Part shown: positions 26,887-34,074 of the stretch, piece after piece
Layout of the letters: each line of letters starts with the position of its first letter
Numbering within the stretch: the first letter of the stretch is position 1
Origin: Lysobacterales bacterium
GTDB taxonomy: Bacteria; Pseudomonadota; Gammaproteobacteria; Xanthomonadales; Ahniellaceae
DNA length: 64,000 bases
NCBI GenBank assembly: GCA_016721845.1
Contig: JADKHK010000008.1
Location: 168,460 to 232,459, forward strand
Direction: 5' to 3'
The notes under the pieces: model-generated
Seen by the model: the letters and a program-made list of their open reading frames with translations, nothing else
What the model was told of the DNA's origin: nothing
The model's database searches: none
Made by a program: the position numbers and the translations under genes

Positions 26887-29130
26887 TCAACGTGCGCGCA
26901 GCTGCAAGGTCGGGTCGCCCATCAGTTGCGTGCCCACGGTCACGTCCAGAAAACCCGCGCCCGCTGCGGCGAGCTCGTTGCTGGTCGCGACCAGCGCGTC
27001 GCCGATGCGCATCTGCGACAGCTTGGGAAGCAGGCGGCGGGCCAGTTCAACGTCGCTGTAGGTGAAGCTGAGTCCGCTCTGACCGATCATCGCGGCCACG
27101 CCGCCGGGCGAGGCCAGCAGTGCGCTCGACAGCGCGTTGTAGCGCGGATCGACGAAGTAGGTTCCCCAGCAACCGAATTGCACGAGCACGGTCGGCGGGG
27201 CATCAGCCAGATTGGCGACATCGCGGCTCGACAACAGCGCGCTGCTGCCCCAGGCGGTCGGGAAGCCGTGACCATAGAAGCTCACCAGTGCCTGCCCCGA
27301 GCGCAAGGCCGTCACGAGGTCGGTGCGGGCGGTGGCGATGTTGTTGGTCGCGTAGTCGTCGAGATCGAGACGGCTGGCTGCCCATGCGGTGCCGAGCTGC
27401 TGCTGCATCGTCAACGAGGCGTTCCGGAACGAATAGCCGGCGTCGGCACGATCCGACACGAGCAAGGCTTTTCCGGCGAACGGCGTGGCCGCGTAATCGA
27501 GCGTCTTCGCGATCATCGCATTCAGCTCGGCGTGATTGCGCGCCGGCAGGCGACCCACGGCGATGTCCAGACCGCCATCCAGGTCGACGTCGCCGTACAT
27601 CGCGTCGGACGGCGCGAATCGCACCAGCGGATTGGTCGTCACGTAATGGGTCGGCACGAAGCTCATCGAGCCGAGTCCGAGGTGATTCTTGTAGTCGAAG
27701 CTGTCGCCACCGACGAGCAGCAGGTAGCGCGTCTTGAGGCGCTTTTTGGCGTAGGCGACTGCGGCCTGAATCGCCACCGGTTCGGCGCGACCGGCGTTGT
27801 AGTAGCGGTAGAGGTCTTCGACGTTGACGACCCGGGTGCTGATGCCCTGGCTGCGACGCGCGTCGACCAGCGGCGCCAGGTCCTCGATGAAACTCGGATG
27901 GCTGACGATCAGCAATTGCGCTTCGCCGCCGACCATCGGGTCGAATGCCGCCGCCGCGGGTGCGATTTCGGTCGGGCTGGTCCGGCTTCGGCGCAGGATC
28001 GTGACTTCGTCTCCGGCCCTGGACGAGAACGCGAAGCGGTAGGCGCCATCGGCATCGGCGCTGCCTTCGACCAGGTCGATCACGCCCTTGCGGTCGCGGA
28101 GCACGACGATGTCGCCATTGGCGCCGTTGACGACGTAGCTCTGTGCGCGCGAGCTCGTGTTGACGGTGAAGTGGATCGGCTCTTCGCCGAGCGTCAGTCG
28201 TCGCTGGTAGTCGACGCGGAAGCCTTCGACATAGACCACGTCGGATGCGAACCCGGTGTCGTTCGCCAGTTCCACGGACAGGGTGTTGCGGCCGCTCGTC
28301 ATCGATTGCGTGGGAATCTTCGTCTGGAAGTCCTGCGCAAGGACGCCGTCGAAGCGGGCGCGTCCGATTTCGACGCCGTTGAGCAGGAAGCGCGCGCTGT
28401 GGTCGTCGCCGCTGCCGGAATAATCGAGGCCGCCGGTGAGGCTGACGGTCAGCGTGGCGACACCGATGTCCCCAGCCGGCATCGCTTCGAAGGTATCGAT
28501 CGACCGGGTCGACGTGGCCCCGCTGCGGACCAGTCGTGCCGACGCCCACGGATCTTCGCTCTGCGCGCTGTAGTTGTATTCACGGTCCTGCGCGACCTTG
28601 GTGCTGACGTCGACGCTGTAAGCGCTGTTCAATGCCGCGGCCACGCCAACGTTCGCGAATCGCGTGGCGCTGCGGCGGTCGATCTTCAGACGATACGTCG
28701 CGGTATCGGTGTACAGGCTGTCGTCGACGGCACGACCGTAGAATTCGATCGCCGAGCCGGGACCGAACGCACTGCCGCCGCGAATGATCAGGGGAATCTT
28801 GTCGGCGCCGAGGCTGAGCGCCAGCTGGCTTGATTCGGCGCCGGAGAAGTCGATGCCGGCGGCGAGCAGGTCTTCGTGACTGACGCGACACCAGCCGGTC
28901 GCGGCGACACGAATCTCGGCTTCGTTGCTCGCGACTTTCGCATTCGGACGATTCCGGGAAGCGGCGCGAAAGGCATCCTGCTCGGCGCGGATCGCGGACC
29001 AGTCGACCTGACCGAGCGACGGTGTCGACGCGGTCGGGACGATCAATGGGGCACTCGATGCAACGGCTAGGCCGGGCATCGCCAGCAGACTCGACAACAG
29101 GGTGGACAACAGGGTTCGATGGACTTGCAT
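26887..29130 (-). CDS. Secreted gingipain-like (peptidase C25) protein
   Basis: The protein has 747 residues. It has a Sec signal peptide at 1-25 (LLSSLLAMPGLAVASS) and a GAGGAG ribosome site 8 nt before ATG. An N-terminal beta-rich region (about 40-380) precedes the C25 fold (about 395-747). Catalytic residues are recognisable: His about 621 in SFYGHGFPTAW and Cys about 654 in VQFGCWGTYF, with the GDVDLDGGLDIAVGRLPAR metal/loop segment upstream. Gingipain-type peptidases cleave after Arg or Lys. No type IX sorting domain is visible at the C terminus, which ends GDPTLQLRAR, so export beyond the periplasm is unclear. Confidence 0.85.
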   Translation of the reverse strand: MQVHRTLLSTLLSSLLAMPGLAVASSAPLIVPTASTPSLGQVDWSAIRAEQDAFRAASRNRPNAKVASNEAEIRVAATGWCRVSHEDLLAAGIDFSGAESSQLALSLGADKIPLIIRGGSAFGPGSAIEFYGRAVDDSLYTDTATYRLKIDRRSATRFANVGVAAALNSAYSVDVSTKVAQDREYNYSAQSEDPWASARLVRSGATSTRSIDTFEAMPAGDIGVATLTVSLTGGLDYSGSGDDHSARFLLNGVEIGRARFDGVLAQDFQTKIPTQSMTSGRNTLSVELANDTGFASDVVYVEGFRVDYQRRLTLGEEPIHFTVNTSSRAQSYVVNGANGDIVVLRDRKGVIDLVEGSADADGAYRFAFSSRAGDEVTILRRSRTSPTEIAPAAAAFDPMVGGEAQLLIVSHPSFIEDLAPLVDARRSQGISTRVVNVEDLYRYYNAGRAEPVAIQAAVAYAKKRLKTRYLLLVGGDSFDYKNHLGLGSMSFVPTHYVTTNPLVRFAPSDAMYGDVDLDGGLDIAVGRLPARNHAELNAMIAKTLDYAATPFAGKALLVSDRADAGYSFRNASLTMQQQLGTAWAASRLDLDDYATNNIATARTDLVTALRSGQALVSFYGHGFPTAWGSSALLSSRDVANLADAPPTVLVQFGCWGTYFVDPRYNALSSALLASPGGVAAMIGQSGLSFTYSDVELARRLLPKLSQMRIGDALVATSNELAAAGAGFLDVTVGTQLMGDPTLQLRAR

Positions 29131-29307
29131 GGCACACTCCTCGGCTGGTCGACGCTGTTGCGAGGAACCGGCGGGCCGGGCATCGCTGCAGCAAGTGCGA
29201 TCAGGTTAGGAATGCGTGTGCACGGTCACTATCCGTGCGACTACCTAGCGGGGTGCGACCGGGTTTCCCGGTGCAGTCGAAAGTCAGTCGTGGTGCGGCT
29301 TCCAGAG

Positions 29308-29333
29308 GGCACTACGTACGAACACGTAGTGCC
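29308..29333. terminator. Hairpin in the 223-bp gap downstream of the dienelactone hydrolase
   Basis: A perfect 10-bp stem GGCACTACGT / ACGTAGTGCC with a 6-nt loop lies 20 nt after the hydrolase stop (minus strand). It has no T run. The rest of the gap (29131-29307) holds the C25 peptidase upstream region, in which I see no clear promoter. Confidence 0.45.
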
Positions 29334-29353
29334 GCTCCGGGCGCCGGTTCGAC

Positions 29354-30145
29354 TCAGTTCTGGCGGGTTTCGAAGGCCTCGTCGAAGAAGTCGTGCATCA
29401 TGCGAAAGGCGCGCTTCGCGGCACGTTCGTTGTACAGGCAGCCGGGACCTGAATTCGCATCCGGCTCGGCGAAGCAGTGCACCGCGCCGCCGAGGTTCAC
29501 GAACTGCCAGTCGATGCCGGCGGCCTGCATTTCCTTGGTGAAGGCGTTGATCTGGTCGGCCGGGACGTAACTGTCGTCGGCGCCGTTCAAGGCCAGCACC
29601 TTGGCTTTCACCTCGCCGGGTTTCGCCGGCAGATCGGTCGCCAGGTTGCCGTGGAAGCTGACCACGCCGGCAATGTCGGCGCCGCTGCGCACGAGTTCGA
29701 GTGCGCTCGCGCCGCCAAAACAGAATCCGATCGCGCCGAGTTTCGCGCGGTCGACCGGTGCGTCCTTCGCGTTCGCCAACTGGTCCAACGCCGCGTTCAC
29801 GCGTGCGCGCAACGCCGCTCGGTCGGCATACATCGCACCGGCCGCCTTGCCGGCTTCGTCGGCATCGGCTGGACGCGTGGCGGTGCCGTACACATCGGCG
29901 ACCAGGATGACGTAGTCCTTGCCGGCGATGGCCTTGGCCTTCTCGACCTGACTGGCGTTCACGCCCATCCAGTTCGGCACCATCACCAGGGCCGGTCGCT
30001 GGGCCGGGCCGGCATCGTCATACACCAGAACGCTTTCGATCGGGGTGCCGTCGACCTCGTAGGACAACGTGCGGGTCTGGATTTCGGCGTGCGCGACGAT
30101 GGTCGAGCCTGCGAACAGGCAGGCGGCATACAGGGTGTGGCGCAT
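29354..30145 (-). CDS. Periplasmic dienelactone hydrolase family protein
   Basis: The protein has 263 residues from ATG 30145 (MRHTLYAACLFAGSTIVAHAE), chosen because this exposes a clean Sec signal peptide cleaved after AHA. It has an alpha/beta-hydrolase fold with nucleophile Cys in IGFCFGGASAL, Asp in LNGADDSYVPADQI and His in LGGAVHCFAEPDA. These form the Cys-Asp-His triad of the DLH family (PF01738). Secreted members are common in Proteobacteria, and the physiological ester or lactone substrate is unknown. It is divergent from the cytochrome c gene with 117 nt between starts. Confidence 0.9.
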   Translation of the reverse strand: MRHTLYAACLFAGSTIVAHAEIQTRTLSYEVDGTPIESVLVYDDAGPAQRPALVMVPNWMGVNASQVEKAKAIAGKDYVILVADVYGTATRPADADEAGKAAGAMYADRAALRARVNAALDQLANAKDAPVDRAKLGAIGFCFGGASALELVRSGADIAGVVSFHGNLATDLPAKPGEVKAKVLALNGADDSYVPADQINAFTKEMQAAGIDWQFVNLGGAVHCFAEPDANSGPGCLYNERAAKRAFRMMHDFFDEAFETRQN

Positions 30146-30262
30146 GGCAGCTCTCCGGGTTGGGGCTGGGAATCTAGCAGGCCTCGTCCTGACGAACGTC
30201 GCTGCCGCATTCACGGTCGAACGGTTATGCTCCGCCACCTTTGCATCCTCGGACGCCGCATC

Positions 30263-30718
30263 ATGCGCTTATCGTTTTCGCTGCTGTTCGCCCTCTCGAT
30301 GATCGCCGCGACCGCTTCCGCCGAGGCGCCGGGGCCGAAGCCGGAACAGGTCATCGCTTATCGCCAGTCGCTGTTCAAGACGATCGTCTGGAACTTCCTG
30401 CCGATGGGCGCGATGGTGAAGGGCAACAAGCCCTGGGACAACTCGGAATTCAAGCGTCGCTCGATCGCCGTCGCCTTCGCCGCCGTGCAGCTGGACGAGG
30501 CTTTCGCGGCCGGTTCGGACAAGGGCGCGGTCACCGATGCGTTGCCGGCGATCTGGCAGCAGCCGGAAGACTTCGCGGCCAAGCTCAAGGCCTTTCAACG
30601 GACCTCGAACGCACTGCGTCTCGCGGCTGCTGGTGGTGATCAGGACAGGATCAAGGCCGCATTCGGCGACGTGCGCCAGGCCTGTGGCGCCTGCCACGAG
30701 AAGTATCGCGCCGAGTAG
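30263..30718 (+). CDS. Cytochrome c'/c-556 family protein
   Basis: The protein has 151 residues with a Sec signal peptide at 1-20 (LLFALSMIAATASA). The mature part is a four-helix bundle. The C-terminal haem c motif CGACH occupies residues 141-145, and a Met in the first helix (FLPMGAMVKG) could be the distal ligand as in cytochrome c-556. It starts at ATG 30263; the long open frame upstream of it is spurious. Its stop abuts the stop of the convergent b-type cytochrome with no gap. The pair may form a small electron-transfer module, which is a context-based inference. Confidence 0.9.
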   Translation: MRLSFSLLFALSMIAATASAEAPGPKPEQVIAYRQSLFKTIVWNFLPMGAMVKGNKPWDNSEFKRRSIAVAFAAVQLDEAFAAGSDKGAVTDALPAIWQQPEDFAAKLKAFQRTSNALRLAAAGGDQDRIKAAFGDVRQACGACHEKYRAE

Positions 30719-31366
30719 TCAGCTACTGGCCCAGCGCAGCACCGCGTAGACCGCGCTGGCACTGAGCAAGAGCCAGACCGCGGCGCGTACATTGGACACG
30801 ATGCGCGGCGCATTGGTCGTGATCTCGCCTCGCCCGTGCAACATCGGGCCGATCAGGCGCTTGCCGCGCCGCTCCTGCCACAGCACGGCCAGCACATGCA
30901 GCAGGATCAGCCAGGGCAGCACATCGCCGAGGCGACGGTGCCAATGCGACGCGAAGCGGATGCTGAGGTCGTCCAGTCGTGCCGCCAACGGCCCGATGGC
31001 ATCGATGTCGTCGCTGGTCGCGAGTCCGGTCAAGCTCATCGCGAGCAGCAGGAGCAGCATCAGCACGACCGACCAGCCGCCTGCGGGATTGTGCGTGGCG
31101 CCTGCATTGCGCGCGCCACGCAGGTAGGCGACGACTGCTCGCGGTCCGCGAACGAAACGCACGAAGCGTGCGCTGTCGCTGCCGACGAAGCCCCAGGCGA
31201 TGCGAAACAGCAGCAAGGTCAGCGTCGCGTAGCCGGCATAGAAATGCCATTGCAGGTCGAACCAGCCGAACTTGCCGCTCGCGTATTGCGCAACGACGAG
31301 CAGCAGCAGCGACCAATGGAACAGGCGGGTCGGCAGGTCCCAGATCAGGTCGCCGCGGGCCTTCAT
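30719..31366 (-). CDS. Cytochrome b561-type membrane protein
   Basis: The protein has 215 residues from ATG 31366 (MKARGDLIWDLPTRLFHWSLLLLV); this start overlaps the murD2 stop as ATGA, which favours it over a Met 12 codons earlier. It has four to five transmembrane helices with haem-ligand histidines in RLFHWSL, QWHFYAGY, SHWHRRLGDVLPWLILLHVL and related positions. The pattern is that of the Ni,Fe-hydrogenase/cytochrome b561 superfamily (PF01292). It probably takes electrons from the quinone pool to a periplasmic acceptor such as the adjacent c'-type cytochrome. It is the last gene of the lysCA-murL-murD2 operon. Confidence 0.9.
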   Translation of the reverse strand: MKARGDLIWDLPTRLFHWSLLLLVVAQYASGKFGWFDLQWHFYAGYATLTLLLFRIAWGFVGSDSARFVRFVRGPRAVVAYLRGARNAGATHNPAGGWSVVLMLLLLLAMSLTGLATSDDIDAIGPLAARLDDLSIRFASHWHRRLGDVLPWLILLHVLAVLWQERRGKRLIGPMLHGRGEITTNAPRIVSNVRAAVWLLLSASAVYAVLRWASS

Positions 31367-32733
31367 GCGATGCCGAGTCCGTGTATGTCCGTGATCGTGC
31401 ACGGATCGTAGCCGGCGAGTTCCGCGAAGTGGCGGCCGCGTTCGGCGTAGTCGCGAAACTGGCCGAAGCTCGGTGCGCCGGGCGACAGCAGCAGTACGCC
31501 GCGGGGCCCGAGCGCGGCACGCGCCATTGCACAGGCCTCGTCGAGGCGCGTCGCGCGCTGCACGATCGCGGCGAGTCCGTGTGCGGCAAGTGTGTCGGCG
31601 ATGCGCGCACCGTTCGCGCCCATGGTCACGATCGCGCGTGGCGGGTGAGCGGCGACCGCGCGCGCGAACGGCGCCCAGTCGAGCCCGCGTTCATGGCCGC
31701 CGAGCAGGATGGCGACCTCCGAACCCGCGAAATGCGCGAGCGCGGCCAGCGCGGCCTGCGGCGTCGTCGCGATGCTGTCGTTCACGCAGGTGACGCCGTC
31801 GCGCGTACCCAGTGTCTGCAGTCGATGCGGCAACGGCGTGAAGCTGCGGGCATGGGCCGCAAGGGATCGCGCGTCGAAGCCGGCGGCCTCGATCGCGGCA
31901 AGCGCGCCACACAGATTGAGCGCGTTGTGGCGGCCGGGCAGGGGCAGGTCGGCGATGGCCAATACGCGTTCCGAGCCGGCGCAGAGTTGGCCTTGATCGA
32001 GATGCCAGCCTGCGGTCGCGCCGAACCAGCGCACGTCGCCGCGAGTATCGAGTGCCGCCAGCGTCGCATCTTCCGCATTGAGCACGGCAATCGTCCTGCC
32101 GCGGTCACCGAGGATGCGCAGCTTGTCGGCGACGTAGCGTGCGCCCGAACGATGCCAGTCGAGATGCTCCTCGATCAGGTTGGTGATCAGCGCGACGCGC
32201 GGGTTGGCGGCGAAGTCCTGGGTCTGGAAGCTGGACAGCTCGATCACATGCGCGGCGACGGTGTCGTCCTCAGGCAGATCGAGCAGGGGCAGTCCAATGT
32301 TGCCGGCGAGTGCGGTGCGATGTCCGCCGGCGCGCAGCAGATGGGCGATCAGTGCGGTCGTCGTGCTCTTGCCCTTGGTGCCGGTCACCGCGACCGTGTT
32401 GGCAATGGGATGCTCGGCGAACCAGATCGCGCTGCCCGAAGTGAAACGCACGCCGGACGCGATGGCCTCGGCCACCGGAGGCTGGTACGGCGACACGCCT
32501 GGTGACTTGATCACGACATCGAAGGCGGTCAACGCGTCGACCGTCGCGGGCGTGGCGTCGATCGTCAGTCGTGCATCGTTCAAGGCCCGTGCATCGGGCG
32601 CTTCGTGGCCGCTGCAGAACAGGTGCAAGGCCTGTTCTGGCAGGTGACTGCGGAAAGCACGGCACGCGGCGCGTCCTTCGGCGCCGAACCCGAGTACGGC
32701 GACGCGTCGACCGGCGAGTTCAGCCCAGCGCAT
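31363..32733 (-). CDS. murD2: UDP-N-acetylmuramoyl-L-alanine--L-glutamate ligase (MurD2)
   Basis: The protein has 456 residues from ATG 32733 (MRWAELAGRRVAVLGFGAEG), overlapping the end of murL by 14 nt. It is a Mur ligase with the P-loop VTGTKGKSTTTALIAHLL at about 112-129, the NLIEEHLDWH motif, an NAEDATL segment and a C-terminal domain with LLSPGAPSFGQFRDYAERG. Pairing with murL identifies it as MurD2 rather than canonical MurD: in Xanthomonas MurD2 adds L-glutamate to UDP-MurNAc-L-Ala, and MurL then epimerises that residue to D-Glu. A division-cluster murD is expected elsewhere in the genome or replaced by this one. Confidence 0.88.
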   Translation of the reverse strand: MRWAELAGRRVAVLGFGAEGRAACRAFRSHLPEQALHLFCSGHEAPDARALNDARLTIDATPATVDALTAFDVVIKSPGVSPYQPPVAEAIASGVRFTSGSAIWFAEHPIANTVAVTGTKGKSTTTALIAHLLRAGGHRTALAGNIGLPLLDLPEDDTVAAHVIELSSFQTQDFAANPRVALITNLIEEHLDWHRSGARYVADKLRILGDRGRTIAVLNAEDATLAALDTRGDVRWFGATAGWHLDQGQLCAGSERVLAIADLPLPGRHNALNLCGALAAIEAAGFDARSLAAHARSFTPLPHRLQTLGTRDGVTCVNDSIATTPQAALAALAHFAGSEVAILLGGHERGLDWAPFARAVAAHPPRAIVTMGANGARIADTLAAHGLAAIVQRATRLDEACAMARAALGPRGVLLLSPGAPSFGQFRDYAERGRHFAELAGYDPCTITDIHGLGIA

Positions 32734-34074
32734 CGAAGATCCGCTGCAGCCGCTGCGGCAGGAAATGCGGGCCATCGGCGCTCATCAGGGGCGCAAGATC
32801 GAGTTCGTGCGGATCCAGCATCGGCAGGATCTGCTCGCGAAAGCGCGCGACCAGTGCATCCTCGCGCCACTCCGCACGCGTGGCGAGCGCCGCCAGGGCC
32901 GCGCGCGACTCGCGGCCTTCGCCGACGCATTCGAAGGGCTTGTGCGCGCCCACTTCGAGCAGGGCATCGAAGTCGGCGGCGAGCGCGAGGTCGTCGAGCA
33001 GGTTGCGACCGAAGATCGCAACGAGTCGCGTTTTCGGCAGAAAGGGCGACAGCGCCAGGAACACGAAATGGCATTTCGGGCATTGTCCGCACCAGCGCTC
33101 CGCCGGCCTGTCGCCGAGGATGCGGAAGTTGCGATTGCAGCTCGAAAATACCTCGTGATACTGCGACAGAGGTGCAAACAGCCGCGTCACCGCCAGTTCC
33201 GACAGCGGTCGCAGCGCCGAGAAGTAGTCGAGGTCGGCGGCCACACGCGTCTGCACGTGCGCACGGAACGCGCGCTCGAAGTCGATGCCCTTGCTCCACT
33301 GGTGGTTTACCGCGAAACCGTCGTGCACGAAGTTGGCGCTCGATGCCGAGCGCTCGTTCGAGAACGCGATCGCATCGAAACCATGCAGGATCGCCGCGCA
33401 GACCAGAATCGCGGAATTGATCGCGGTCACCGGGATATGGCCATTCCAGGCGCCGTTGCGATTCATCTCGAACAGCAGCGGCGAGATCTGGCGGTCGATA
33501 TTGAGGCGCGGCAGGCCACTGCGTTCGACGCAGGCTGCGATCAGCGGCGAGCGTCCGACCCAGGTCGCGGTCATCGGTTCGTGCGCGGCGCGCAGCAATT
33601 CGACGGTGACCAGCGAATCCTTGCCGCCGCCGATGGGTACCAGCGTACGCCGCGGCAGCCCGATGTGCGCCGCTGCGGTCGGTACATGATCGTCATGCGG
33701 AAAGCGGATGCGCCCGCGCAGGTCGAGCCCGTTGCGGTGCGCGAATTCGCCGAGGCCATGCAGATAGATCGAGTCCATCAATGCGGCGAGATCAGGGTCC
33801 AGCGCCTCGCCCGCAACGACGATGCGCTCCGGCACCGCGGCCTTGTAGTAGCTGATGCCGGCGATCAGGTGCAGCAGACGCAGTGCCTCCGAGCGAACGC
33901 GGCTTCACGGCCGGGCGTGATCGGCAACGTGTCGTCGGCGAACCGGATGGATTCGATCAAGTCCGGGCCATCGTCGAAGCGATAGACCAGCGATGCACTC
34001 GCCGTCGCGGCGTCATAGTGCGCACGGACGAAATGAAAGGCCTGCGCAGCGCGCGGCGATTCGACAAAGTTCAC
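32720..34074 (-). pseudogene. murL: UDP-MurNAc-L-Ala-L-Glu epimerase MurL, single frameshift
   Basis: Two open frames, 34074-33865 and the one ending at 32720, together give a full MurL of about 451 residues; the total length is one base short of a multiple of three. The first piece reads FHFVRAHYDAATASASLVYRFDDGPDLIESI, and the second contains PIGGGKDSLVTVELLR (ATP-binding), SNERSASSANF and WCGQCPKCHFVF. The frame changes near 33888-33902. The start GTG 34074 overlaps the lysC-lysA stop (GTGA). MurL epimerises the terminal L-Glu of UDP-MurNAc-L-Ala-L-Glu, an ATP-dependent step that replaces glutamate racemase. Because the enzyme should be essential and all motifs are intact, a sequencing error is more likely than true inactivation. 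Confidence 0.82.

Noticed and set aside
29335..29360. GGTTCGACTC resembling a tRNA T-loop
   Set aside because: No acceptor, D or anticodon stem can be folded around it; it lies at the end of the hydrolase gene.
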